Assembly: GCF_947500795.1 (NCBI RefSeq)
Contig: NZ_CANMTE010000006.1
Coordinates: 83,808 to 147,807 of the forward strand
Direction of reading: 5' to 3'
Source of the DNA: an uncultured Gelidibacter sp.
GTDB lineage: Bacteria; Bacteroidota; Bacteroidia; Flavobacteriales; Flavobacteriaceae
DNA length: 64,000 nucleotides
The notes below the pieces were generated by a model. It worked only from the letters and a program-made list of their open reading frames with translations. It ran no database searches and was not told the DNA's origin. Shown piece by piece: positions 27,171-36,414 of this stretch. Position numbers and translations under genes: made by a program. Each line of letters begins with the position of its first letter. Position 1 is the stretch's first letter.

Positions 27171-28013
27171 TCAAATGGTATTTGCTGAAGCGATATTTTT
27201 TCTATAGTTGCGAGGACTTAATCCAGTATGTTTCTTAAAAAATTTTCCAAAGGCATATTGATCCGAAAAATTAAGCTGGTCTGCTATAATGGAAATATTC
27301 AGCTCGGTATTGATCAGCTTCAGTTTTGCCTCATCCAAAAGTGTGTTTGCAATTAAGACTCGAGGTGCAATTCCAGTGACCTCTTTAACACAAACCGACA
27401 GGTATTTAATGGATATAAAAAGCTTGTCTGCATAAAACTTCAATTCTCTTTCTCTAGTGAAATGACTGGAGAGCAGATCTAAAAAATTTATTACAATAGC
27501 TTCTTTTCTAGTGTTCTGAGCTACATTCAGAGGAGTAGTTTTCATTATGGCATCCACAACCATATAAACAATAACAGTAAAATTATGAATAACAACTTGC
27601 TCGTTAAACTTTGAATATTCAGGATTTTTCAAGTAAAAATCCAACTGCTTAGCGATATTCCAAAAATGGTTAAATGCCTCTTTAGATAGTGAATATGAAA
27701 CCTTACTTTGCTCCATATTCATAAGTTGAATCACGGAAAATTTATTGAAGCTTACATTGATTCGCTCTTTTAAAGCTTCCTTCTTATATAAAATAAAATA
27801 TGCTTTGAGGTGTTCTGAACAATGAATGAGTTTATACATTTTCATCGGGGAGAACAAGATCAATTCTGATCTTTGATAAGTCGTTTGCACACTATTCACT
27901 TCAAGCTCAATAGTGCCTTTTTGAATTAAAAGAAAACAAGACTGTGAAGGCCGAACGAGTTCTCCTTCAACTACTTTATCATTTATGATTCTTTCATCAA
28001 ATATTTTAAGCAT
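27171..28013 (-). CDS. AraC-family transcriptional regulator
   Basis: 280 residues with a variable N-terminal sensing domain and a C-terminal double HTH. The second HTH carries the family signature FSDQYAFGKFFKKHTGLSPRNYR. It lies directly upstream of tolC in the same direction (84 bp) and is the likely regulator of the efflux operon. Confidence 0.88.
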   Translation of the reverse strand: MLKIFDERIINDKVVEGELVRPSQSCFLLIQKGTIELEVNSVQTTYQRSELILFSPMKMYKLIHCSEHLKAYFILYKKEALKERINVSFNKFSVIQLMNMEQSKVSYSLSKEAFNHFWNIAKQLDFYLKNPEYSKFNEQVVIHNFTVIVYMVVDAIMKTTPLNVAQNTRKEAIVINFLDLLSSHFTRERELKFYADKLFISIKYLSVCVKEVTGIAPRVLIANTLLDEAKLKLINTELNISIIADQLNFSDQYAFGKFFKKHTGLSPRNYRKNIASANTI

Positions 28014-28368
28014 TTATTATATTGAAGTGTTTACAGTTTTTTTCAAATATAAAGATTTATAAGCGACCTTAAGAACACCATAGACAATCTTACAAATCGA
28101 CATTTCTGTCAAAATAAATAAAGGTACTTTATAGCGCAATTGTAGCGTATTATACAGCGGATTATCCAGAATTGCTATTTCAATAAAAATTCCTATGGTT
28201 AGATTCAGCACATAAGCAAATTTGGTTGGGTTTGATCAGTTGGCAGTATGACTTCACGGTAAACGGGAAGATTTCCTTTTCACAAAATAACTAAAAACAC
28301 AAGTTGGCTTGGGAAAATAAAGAGTGTAAACTGACTCTGTCTGATTAGAAATTTTATTTACTTTTAAT

Positions 28369-28514
28369 CAGGGCATCAATGCCATTTCTTGAATAATTGG
28401 CTTTATTGTGATTGCCATTGGCATTGAGCTTATTATTTCTTCGGTAGTAAATGTTTTTTTACGGTGTAAAGGAAAGAGACCACAAAGGTTTATATTAAAC
28501 GATTTTTCAAGTTA
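28369..28514 (+). pseudogene. Membrane-protein remnant (possibly MarC-like)
   Basis: One frame reads QGINAIS, a stop, then IIGFIVIAIGIELIISSVV and ends at 28514. This resembles the last helix of MarC-type membrane proteins, but it is very short. The rest of 28014-28368 has no gene I can support. Confidence 0.25.
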
Positions 28515-28572
28515 ATTTCCAGACCGAGCGAGCCAAACTCTGTCGAGGGTCTTCGTTAAACGCATTATCAAA

Positions 28573-28738
28573 TTAACCCTCTCCAACCATTTCCGATCTT
28601 CTATCAGTAACCGATCGATCTTCGGCCACACCGGATTTCCAATAGGAATAGGCATAAAGTTCCTCCCGCTCCCAATTCTGCTCTTTGCGTAAATAGTTCC
28701 GGATTTCCTTTACGGTCGAAAATTCGGCCTGCCGTCAG
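28573..28738 (-). pseudogene. Siderophore-interacting protein, C-terminal remnant
   Basis: A frame without start codon encodes AEFSTVKEIRNYLRKE, then ELYAYSYWKSGVAEDRSV and a stop at 28573-28575. This is the signature C-terminus of SIP-type flavin reductases. It is truncated exactly where the outer-membrane barrel fragment on the other strand begins (about 28738). With the 18560-19327 remnant it represents one gene broken into two distant pieces, or two copies each decayed. Confidence 0.75.
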
Positions 28739-29955
28739 AATTTGTAAGCACTGATGGCACCGAAAAGGAATATTTGGCCCAGATAGATTATGTGCTGCCT
28801 ATTGGAGAAAATGCCCAATTTGAGGCTGGGTATCGCGGCAATTTTGAGGAAACAGTGACCGATTATGAGCTTACCGAACAAATGACACCCAATGGAAATT
28901 TTGTGCGAAATGACAGCCTTTCCAATAGTTTTACCTACAATGAAAATGTCAATGCCGTATATACGCAATACGGAAACAAGATTGGTAAATTCTCTTTCCT
29001 GGTGGGATTACGATTTGAAAACACCCAGTTAAAAGGACAGGTAGATGCAAAAGAAGTTGAAAATACCGGAAACGGACAGCTGAACATCAATTTTGACAAA
29101 TCGTATGCAGGTCTATTTCCAACGCTCAATTTGACCTATCAATTAAATGACCGGGAAGATGTTACATTGGGCTATAACAGACGTATCAACAGACCTCGTG
29201 GCTATTACATCAATCCATTCCCGTCGCGTTCAAGTGAAGCCAATATATTTCAAGGTAACCCTAATTTAAATCCGGCGTACGCCAGTGCATTTGATCTTGG
29301 CTATTTAAAACGATGGGAAAAAGTGACCCTATCTACTTCGGTTTATTACCAACATGAAACGGATGCCTTTGAACGGGTACAGGAAGATACAGGCGAAGTG
29401 ACACCCAATGACATTCCGATTATCCGGACCATTCCCATTAATCTAAGCACAAATGACCGTATTGGTTTTGAGGCCGGATTGCTCTATAATCCTCAAAAAT
29501 GGTTACGTCTTAATGGAAGTTTCAACCTGTTCAGATTTCAAACCGAAGGTGTATTTAACGGTGTGGACTATGGCGCAAAAAACCTTAGTTATTTTGCCCG
29601 TGGCAGTGCAAAGGTTACCCTTCCTTCCAATATTGACTGGCAGACAAATATGTTTTATCAGGGGCCGTCCAATAATTCCCAAACAGAAACAGAAGGGATG
29701 TTGTCGGTAGATTTAGCTTTGAGCAAAGATGTTTTTAACACGAACGGAACGATAGGACTTAGAATAAGTGATCTGTTCAATTCCCGCAAAAGAGCGTCCT
29801 TAACTTCAACGGATACCTTTGTTAGCGAAAATGAATTTCAGTGGCGCAAACGTTCCATAAATGTCTCGTTTACCTACCGTTTTAACCAGAAAAAACCAGA
29901 ACGTGAACAAAGAAACCGAAATACTAATGAAGAAGATGAGAATGGGGGATTTTAA
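28739..29955 (+). pseudogene. Outer membrane beta-barrel protein, 5'-truncated
   Basis: About 400 residues equal to the C-terminal half of a TonB-receptor-like OMP_b-brl family protein (normally around 800). It contains LAQIDYVLPIGE, the conserved YNRRINRP and a final barrel strand (NVSFTYRFNQ) with a basic tail. No start codon, signal peptide, carboxypeptidase-like or plug domain precedes it. The open frame can be read back to about 28739, where it meets the SIP remnant, so the break is a recombination junction. TTG at 28774 is the first formal start and is unlikely to be real. Confidence 0.8.
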
Positions 29956-30309
29956 TGGACATTGTACCAAATCCATGTGGTAGTTGAAAATGAGTGGGTA
30001 GGATTCACTCAAGTTTTTTTTTAATGCGTGGTATTGAAAAGTTGCTCAAAGGAGAACTTGCTTATTTAGACTACAACGAACTATAACAGATGCAGTGAAG
30101 GGCTCGATCGCAATGGCTACTTAGCAAAAAATCAAAATAAGTTACGGTATAAAATTGTAATAATAATGGCGAAGGATGGTGAGATCTGATATATTACATT
30201 GATCATCCTAAAGGAAAGAGTAATTACGGAAGAACTCCCTAAACAGACTTTCCGCAACAAGACTCAACGTGATATACAGGATTAGCAAATTTGCTGAACC
30301 CATTAATTC
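29956..30309. other. Degenerate region, no intact gene
   Basis: No supported ORF. Short frames recall decayed mobile-element sequence, consistent with the group II intron fragments that follow. Confidence 0.35.
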
Positions 30310-30492
30310 GTGGTTGGAATTAATTTTACAGATAAGTCGCAGGAGTTTAAAACCAATCTTGTATTATCTGCACAATCGTGTATAATCCGATGGATATTGA
30401 ATAAGTACAAAAGCTTCAAGGAAAGCAAGATCAAAGCTAAAATAGCATCCATTCGTCACAAAGTTATATCTAAATCTGTTCTGTCATTGTAA
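30310..30492 (+). pseudogene. Group II intron reverse transcriptase, C-terminal remnant
   Basis: A 60-residue frame contains CIIRWILNKYKSFKESKIKA, closely resembling the last segment of LtrA-type reverse transcriptase/maturases. The upstream domains are absent from this place; part of them lies at 31441-31773. Confidence 0.5.
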
Positions 30493-30638
30493 ATTGAGAT
30501 AGAGACTAGTTTAATTACTATTTAAATCTTTACCGATTGTATAACAAGATCACTATAAGTCGGATGGTTCACGTAAGTTTCTGTGAGAGCTTTAGAGGTG
30601 AAATTCTTCTTTGCCTACTTGACTGGTTGTAGTTTTTG

Positions 30639-31169
30639 TTATTCAATGTCTTTAATTTTTTTCGCTGGGTTTCCTGCAAAAATGGAGTTTTTGGGAACGT
30701 CTTTTGTTACAACGGAACCCGAAGCTATAATAGAATTATCTCCAATCTTTATTCCGCCAATTATAACACAATGTCCGCCAATCCGAACATTATTTCCAAT
30801 TGATATCGGTTTGGCAAATCCCTTTTTGTGTCGGTCAATCGGGTTAATATCGTGCCCTGCTGTATAAATTCCAACATTTGGTGCGATTAGGCAATTGTCA
30901 CCAATCCTTATTTCCGCCATATCCAGAATAGTGCAATTATATCCTGCGTAAAAATTCACGCCAACATGTATGTTGTATCCTAAATCGCAATGGAAATTAT
31001 GCTCTACCAAAATTCCGTTTCCTACTGTTCCAAAAAGTTCCGTCAGTATTTCAGTTTTCAATTGTTCATTTTCGTAGTTAGCCAAATTGAATATTTGTAG
31101 AAGTTTTCCCGCTCGAACAAAGTCCTTTTTTAGGTTTTCGTCATTTCTTTTGTATTTGATTCTATTCAA
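30639..31169 (-). CDS. Maltose/galactoside O-acetyltransferase-like protein
   Basis: 176 residues of a left-handed beta-helix acetyltransferase (Maa/LacA/NodL type). Hexapeptide repeats run from about residue 60 to 165, with the catalytic His in YTAGHDINP and the typical closing segment VVTKDVPKNSIFAGNPAK. The N-terminal helix is somewhat shorter than usual. It would transfer acetyl from acetyl-CoA to a sugar. It sits alone among gene remnants yet looks intact. Confidence 0.82.
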   Translation of the reverse strand: MNRIKYKRNDENLKKDFVRAGKLLQIFNLANYENEQLKTEILTELFGTVGNGILVEHNFHCDLGYNIHVGVNFYAGYNCTILDMAEIRIGDNCLIAPNVGIYTAGHDINPIDRHKKGFAKPISIGNNVRIGGHCVIIGGIKIGDNSIIASGSVVTKDVPKNSIFAGNPAKKIKDIE

Positions 31170-31440
31170 ATTCTATTAATTTATGGGTTATTTTTTAAAA
31201 TACAATCCACGGTCGTGGCTATGCGCAGTTGCATGCTCTAAGTTTGTTTCTTCCAAATATACACAAACCGCAGAAAATCCCGAGAGGAATCTACGGATGA
31301 GCGATGACCTAGCAATCGCATATTGCTCCTGTGTGTGCCTTGAATGGAAAATACATTACAAAAAGGTATAGTGCAAGTCTACGATGAAGCCATTGCAATC
31401 ATTCCTTAGGACACCAGTACTAATAAAATAATAAGCTGCA

Positions 31441-31773
31441 CAAACAAAAAATTGACGTTCCGCAAGGCTCTCCCTTAAGTCCGCTACTTTCAACTATCCT
31501 TCTCAATGAGCTGGATAAAGAACACGAAGAAATTGGACATCGTTACGTGAGATATGCCGATAATTTTACCGTCTACGTCAAAAGCAAAAAAGCTGCAAAA
31601 GGAGTAGGTAATAGTATTTACAAGTTTCTGAGGGATAAACTCCAGCTTCCCATACACAGGGAGAAAAGCGGCATACGCAGATCTATGGATCTTCAAGTAT
31701 TTGGGTTAGGTTTTGTTTTTCTCTACAGGAACGTGAAAAGGGAAATACCAATTAGTGGCGGAGAGTCAAAGTA
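31441..31773 (+). pseudogene. Group II intron reverse transcriptase fragment
   Basis: The frame reads VPQGSPLSPLLSTILLNELD, then RYVRYADNFTVYVKSKKAA and LPIHREKSGIRR, clear RT motifs 4 to 7. The catalytic YADD is changed to YADN. The 5' domains are missing and stops appear soon after 31773. It is an inactive intron-encoded protein remnant. Confidence 0.8.
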
Positions 31774-32249
31774 GAGAAGATCCGTTGGGGATATAAGTTC
31801 TAAGGCCTTTTGATAAGAAAATTCTGGCAAAATATCTCCTCAAACTAAAGATGGTTCACATCGTACGCACGTGCAATATGATGGGGCTTAGCAGAACAAT
31901 GTGATATTACCAGACCAAAAGGGATGACAGCGAGATTAAAAGCAAGCTGAGCGAGCTGACCGAATTCAATCCGTGGCTTCGATGAGTATTATCTCAAGAT
32001 CCGTCGTGAGGACCTTAAATGGAACCGAGAAAGTATGATGAAATTCCTGATAGACCCGATTTTCAATATTTGGGCATCCGGTGATTTCCATGAAAGATTG
32101 TATAACTCAACCATGTTCCATAGCCAGTTTGTTAGGTGATTTATCTCCTGCGCGAATAGTAAATATTTATTTTAACCATAGCGTCTTAAAAAGTTAAATC
32201 AGTTTTAAATTTTCCCGACTAGCACATACAGCTTATAAGTTACGCTCAA
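31774..32249. other. Decayed sequence after the intron fragment
   Basis: Several stops in all frames. One frame (about 31980-32140) reads EYYLKIRREDLKWN and IFNIWASGDFHERL before a stop, looking like the end of a once-coding gene that I cannot name. Confidence 0.35.
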
Positions 32250-32365
32250 CACTCTACCCTAAATTTCGAAAAATTCTCTATGCTGGGAAAATTATATTAC
32301 GTCACAATCTTGGACCCAATACCAAAGTTTATGATGTCCATTCCACTTGCCCACCAATTCCAGGA
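32250..32365. repeat. Dispersed ~115-bp repeat, copy A
   Basis: This copy shares the order ACCCTA-ATTTCG, CTCTAT, TCTTGGACCCAA, CCATTCCACTTGCCC with three copies at 40499-41042. It lies about 8 kb from them and is the most diverged. No coding frame is kept between copies. Confidence 0.55.
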
Positions 32366-32493
32366 AAATATCGATACGAGTTCGAATTCCGTTTTCATCC
32401 ACAACCATGAAGCTAAATCCTTCTTAGATTCTGATGCATAATTTCATTTTAGGGTTATTTATTGGTTCTATAGTAGTTACTGCAAAAGAAATT

Positions 32494-33192
32494 TTATTTG
32501 ATTCGGTTTCTCTTTTTGTCCCACCAAATATATCCTCCAAAAATAATGAGACTACCAATTGAACCCCACAGCAGTCCAGTTTTCAATGAATCTGTGTTCT
32601 GCCCAGTAATTGCTATTAGTAATATCAACGGAGCAATTCCTAAAGCTGTTGCGCTAATGAATTTGAGATACTTCATTTTGAGAATCCCGGCAACAAAGCT
32701 AATGGCATCGTTCGAAAGAAACGGATTGATTCGGGTTATTACAACCGCCCAAAAACCGTAATCATTAATAAATGACATAACTTTTTTGGTAGTTTTTTCG
32801 CCCAACAATCGCTCGATCAATGAGCTTCCCACATACTTGCCAATCATATAACCCACAGAAGAAGCAATAAGAACCGCAATAAAAATTATTATGCTTCCTC
32901 CTATAGGCCCATACGCTAAAATTGCTACGATCATTAATAAAATTGTGGGAATTACAAGCAAAAACATTTGAAGGATCATTGCCAAGACTATCACAACGGG
33001 TCCAAGCCACCCAAAACCTTTAACCCATTTTTTGACCCTTGCCTCGTCATCACTGGTAAGCACGTTCCAAGCTTCATTGAAGAAATCATTGACGGAGGGA
33101 ATTGCAAAATAACATCCAACCAAAATTGCCACTAAGAGAAAGGAAAGATAAAGTGGCAACTTGCTTTTTTTTGAGGAAGATTTTTTATCCAT
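32494..33192 (-). CDS. TVP38/TMEM64 family membrane protein
   Basis: 232 residues, five or six membrane segments, with the SNARE-associated/DedA-like core visible as GxxxGxxIGKYVGSSLIERL and FLSNDAISFVAG. A basic tail (WDKKRNRIK) ends it. The family is linked to lipid scrambling and membrane homeostasis; a specific substrate cannot be given. Confidence 0.85.
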   Translation of the reverse strand: MDKKSSSKKSKLPLYLSFLLVAILVGCYFAIPSVNDFFNEAWNVLTSDDEARVKKWVKGFGWLGPVVIVLAMILQMFLLVIPTILLMIVAILAYGPIGGSIIIFIAVLIASSVGYMIGKYVGSSLIERLLGEKTTKKVMSFINDYGFWAVVITRINPFLSNDAISFVAGILKMKYLKFISATALGIAPLILLIAITGQNTDSLKTGLLWGSIGSLIIFGGYIWWDKKRNRIK

Positions 33193-33260
33193 CAGGTGTG
33201 ATTATGGTCTAATTTAGTGAGTATTGAGATGTCTTCTTTTGCTGTCATTACAATTTTATG

Positions 33261-33707
33261 TCAGTCCCAGTATTTAATGTCAGGTAATACTTTCCCCAAA
33301 CTATCCACAACCAATTTTTTATCATTTAAAAAACTATCAAGCTCCAGTTGATAATAATCAAAACTCCCTTCGATAACATGTTCTGGATCCTCCCACTTTC
33401 TATTCGGATATTTATGTTGCAAAAAGGACTGCAGGTTCTTTGGAAGCCTATTTTTGTCAATTGCATATTTGTATTTTTGTAAATTTCCAGAGCTGTCCAG
33501 CAGCGCCTCATGGTCAACATTATTAACCTCAAAATTTACTTCATACGCGTTTTTTATATATTCCCACTCCACATCCATTGCCTTAGAAAAACGATATTTG
33601 AATGTGTTTTTCACTATAGATGGGACTTGCGATGGTGCTAGGTCATTATCGCAGGCGACTATACTTAGCGCTATAAAAAGTAGTGTTAACCAAGAGAATC
33701 TAGACAT
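33261..33707 (-). CDS. PepSY-like lipoprotein
   Basis: 148 residues with a type II signal (LLFIALSIVAC) and two PepSY-like repeats (VPSIVKNTFKYRFSKAMDVEW; LPKNLQSFLQHKYPNRK). A homologous secreted protein lies at 35880-36317, on the far side of the two-component genes. Such proteins in Bacteroidota are periplasmic or outer-membrane-attached and may modulate the sensor kinase; that is inference. Confidence 0.8.
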   Translation of the reverse strand: MSRFSWLTLLFIALSIVACDNDLAPSQVPSIVKNTFKYRFSKAMDVEWEYIKNAYEVNFEVNNVDHEALLDSSGNLQKYKYAIDKNRLPKNLQSFLQHKYPNRKWEDPEHVIEGSFDYYQLELDSFLNDKKLVVDSLGKVLPDIKYWD

Positions 33708-33780
33708 GTTTTGAAGCTGTTTAGTTCAAATATGTGACTTAAATCTGTAATGATTTAGGAAATATGTGTGGCCTTATAAT

Positions 33781-35049
33781 TCATTTGAAATTTACTGTGA
33801 AAATATGCTGTCCATCTAAAAAACGATATTCCAAATTGAATCCAAATTTTTCTGCAATACTCTGGGCAATTGATAGTCCCAGTCCAGTAGAATTTACATG
33901 GTCTCCTATTTTATGAAAACGTTCAAAGATTGGTTTATTTTGTAATGAATCAGTCTGTGAGTAATTGTTTATGATAAAGTTTTTATTGGTAAGTCTCATC
34001 GAAATAACGCTCCCCGGTTGACCGTGGGAAATTGCGTTTTTAATAAGATTTGAAAATAAAATATAAGTGAGATCTATATTGGTGTTTTTGATGATTTTCT
34101 GTTGCGTATCGAGAATCAATCTTAGGTTTTTGTGAGCAGCCATTTCTGAAAAATCGGAAATGATTTGTTCTAAGATATCTTGGAAGTTAACATTTTCACG
34201 ACTTGGAAATTGATTATTTTCAATTTTAGAAATCAGCAGTAAAGAGCGGTTAAGTCTTGTTAGTCGTTCCAGATTCTCCAGTGTCTGTTGCAATTGTTCG
34301 GCCTGTCTTTCAGACAATGATTCATCTTCAAACAAGAGCTCCAATTTATTGATTGCAATAGCGAGCGGTGTCTGTAGTTCGTGACTGGCATTTTCTATAA
34401 ATTGCTTTTGGTTTGAATAGCTTTTTTGAGCTCTGTTTAATAGTTTTTCGATACTCTCGTTCAATAAAGCAAACTCTTCAATTTTAGTAGTCTTATAGTG
34501 GATGGTGTCTTTTTTTTCAAGTTGATAGTCTTTCAACTGATCCAATATTTTGTAAAATGGCTGCCAGATCCTTCTTAAAAACAAGTTATTTAAAAGAAGA
34601 ATACTTGCTATAAGTGAGGCATATAATAGAATAGTGTATTTCAGCAAATTGTTAATTTGGTCGTCTTCTTCAACCATGGAAGTCATTACTACTATTTTGT
34701 AATACTCCTCATCATTTTTGAAGACACTCTCCAGCAGACGCACAGGCTCATAGTCTTCTTCATTTACCATGTACATCACAGAATCCTTATAGGTATCCTT
34801 AAAAATACGGTGGTTGTTGTAGTCCACTCGATTTATGGTGAATAAATACTCGTCAAACTGAGGTTTATCCAAAAGACTCAAGTCTTTGCTGGCACGCGCA
34901 ATTAAAAGCATTTTGCGATGCTCCAAACCATCATCAATACTGTCATAAATTTCAACGAACATGGCATAATAAAAAACAACGGCCCAAATGGAAATCAATA
35001 CCAAAAGAATGATTGAGAAATAGGTTGACGTGTAATTGAGGAGTTTCAT
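33781..35049 (-). CDS. Sensor histidine kinase
   Basis: 422 residues: first membrane helix (about 9-32), a periplasmic region of roughly 100 residues, second helix near 140-158, then a HisKA domain with ENASHELQTP and an ATPase domain with N-box NLIKNAISHG and G-box STGLGLSIAQ. It overlaps the response-regulator stop by 4 bp (ATGA), so the two are made together. The signal may be linked to the PepSY-like proteins flanking the pair. Confidence 0.9.
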   Translation of the reverse strand: MKLLNYTSTYFSIILLVLISIWAVVFYYAMFVEIYDSIDDGLEHRKMLLIARASKDLSLLDKPQFDEYLFTINRVDYNNHRIFKDTYKDSVMYMVNEEDYEPVRLLESVFKNDEEYYKIVVMTSMVEEDDQINNLLKYTILLYASLIASILLLNNLFLRRIWQPFYKILDQLKDYQLEKKDTIHYKTTKIEEFALLNESIEKLLNRAQKSYSNQKQFIENASHELQTPLAIAINKLELLFEDESLSERQAEQLQQTLENLERLTRLNRSLLLISKIENNQFPSRENVNFQDILEQIISDFSEMAAHKNLRLILDTQQKIIKNTNIDLTYILFSNLIKNAISHGQPGSVISMRLTNKNFIINNYSQTDSLQNKPIFERFHKIGDHVNSTGLGLSIAQSIAEKFGFNLEYRFLDGQHIFTVNFK

Positions 35050-35723
35050 TTATCCTGCAGTTTGTAGCCGATACCATACACTGCCTTAATGTCGATTTCG
35101 GCGTCGTGAGCATCCAATTTCTTACGTAAATTTTTTATTTGGGAATAAATAAAGTCAAAATTATCTGCCTGATCAATATGGTCGCCCCAGACGTGCTCTG
35201 CGAGTGCTGTTTTATTAGCTAATCTGTCTTTATTTGAAACTAAGTAGAGCAATACGTCATATTCCTTTCGATTGAGTTCCACTTCCTTCTTTTCTATAAA
35301 AACGGTTCGGTTTGAAATATTGATTGCCATATTTGCAATTCTAAGTTCATCCTGACCCTCAAAAATTTTTCTTCGTAATACCGCTTTTACACGGGCACGG
35401 AGTTCGGCCATATGAAAAGGTTTAGGGAGGTAATCATCGGCACCCAGATCAAGACCTTGCAATTTATCATCTAATGAATCCTTAGCGGAAACGATAATTA
35501 CGCCGTCTCCCAATCCCTTTTTCTTGATGATTTTCAGAAGTTCCAAGCCGTTGCCGTCGGGGAGATTGATATCAAGCAGGATACAGTCATAGTCATAAAC
35601 GCCAATGCGATCTCGTGCCTGCGCGAAGGTTGCGGCACCTGTCACTAAGAATCCTTCAGCTTCGAGATTTTTGGACATATTCTCCAGCATTTGTGGTTCG
35701 TCTTCTACTATTAAAATTTTCAT
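35046..35723 (-). CDS. OmpR-family response regulator
   Basis: 225 residues: receiver domain with acidic pocket (VEDEP), phospho-acceptor Asp in DCILLDINLPDG and Lys in LPKPF, followed by a winged-helix DNA-binding domain (LLYLVSNKDRL, IRNLRKKL-type motif). It pairs with the kinase downstream. The divergent gene at 35880 is a likely target. Confidence 0.92.
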   Translation of the reverse strand: MKILIVEDEPQMLENMSKNLEAEGFLVTGAATFAQARDRIGVYDYDCILLDINLPDGNGLELLKIIKKKGLGDGVIIVSAKDSLDDKLQGLDLGADDYLPKPFHMAELRARVKAVLRRKIFEGQDELRIANMAINISNRTVFIEKKEVELNRKEYDVLLYLVSNKDRLANKTALAEHVWGDHIDQADNFDFIYSQIKNLRKKLDAHDAEIDIKAVYGIGYKLQDK

Positions 35724-35879
35724 AAGGAAATTATTTCAGATAAAAATAAATTCTAATGTTGTAAAGATATGGGATAACGGTTTCTTTTTATAAATCGGGT
35801 TCCAATGATTGCTAAACCGTTTCCAAATTGTTTACAGATTCAATGGTTTACTTTGGTTTAAACTTTTAAAAAAGATATT

Positions 35880-36317
35880 ATGAAAACTTTGAAAATTTTA
35901 GCTTTTACCCTATTAGCCTCAAGCGCGGTGATGGCTCAAGATCTTAGAATCGCAGATGTTCCTAACAATTTGAAGGAGGCTCTCGAAAAGGAATACCCCA
36001 AGGCCATAGATGTGGAGTGGGAGAAGGAATTGGACAATTATAAAGTGGAATTCGAAATAAACAGACAAGATCACGAAATTTGGTATAACGCTTCAGCACA
36101 AATTTTAAAGAAGGAACAAGAAATCAGCGAGACTGAACTTCCTAAGGCCATTCGCGATGCAATTAAATCGAGTTATGCGGGTTACCGAGTGGATGATGTA
36201 GAAAAAATTTGGCAGAATGATACTGTGACCTATGAAGTGGAACTTGAAAAAGGGCAGGAAGAACTACACCTCACTTTTGATGCCAATGCGAAAGTTTTAA
36301 ATGAAAGAAAACATTAA
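35880..36317 (+). CDS. Secreted PepSY-like protein
   Basis: 145 residues, signal peptide cleaved after MA (SSAVMAQD), and two PepSY-like repeats (LKEALEKEYPKAIDVEWEKE; LPKAIRDAIKSSYAGY). It is divergent from the response regulator (156-bp gap) and homologous to the lipoprotein at 33261. It is a probable regulon member or feedback element of the two-component system. Confidence 0.8.
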   Translation: MKTLKILAFTLLASSAVMAQDLRIADVPNNLKEALEKEYPKAIDVEWEKELDNYKVEFEINRQDHEIWYNASAQILKKEQEISETELPKAIRDAIKSSYAGYRVDDVEKIWQNDTVTYEVELEKGQEELHLTFDANAKVLNERKH

Positions 36318-36341
36318 ATTTATAAGTGATCAAGATCAAAG

Positions 36342-36371
36342 AAATCCCGCACTGATGCGGGATTTTTTATA
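36342..36371 (+). terminator. Terminator after the PepSY-like gene
   Basis: A 9-bp perfect stem AAATCCCGC (36342-36350) / GCGGGATTT (36357-36365), a 6-base loop and a T run to 36369. Confidence 0.8.
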
Positions 36372-36414
36372 GACTAATGTATTGAACAAAGAAGGTCTTT
36401 TTGCCAAAAAAAGA

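Noticed and set aside
28017..28211. 64-residue minus-strand ORF beside the AraC gene
   Set aside because: It has a GTG start, no family, and overlaps likely promoter sequence; it may be a remnant but cannot be supported.
28518..28526. TCCAGACCG as the far att site of the second integrase
   Set aside because: Only 9 of 14 core bases match and flanks do not; chance is a sufficient explanation.
31183..31371. 62-residue plus-strand ORF after the acetyltransferase
   Set aside because: No motif; it lies in decayed sequence between intron remnants and is probably fortuitous.
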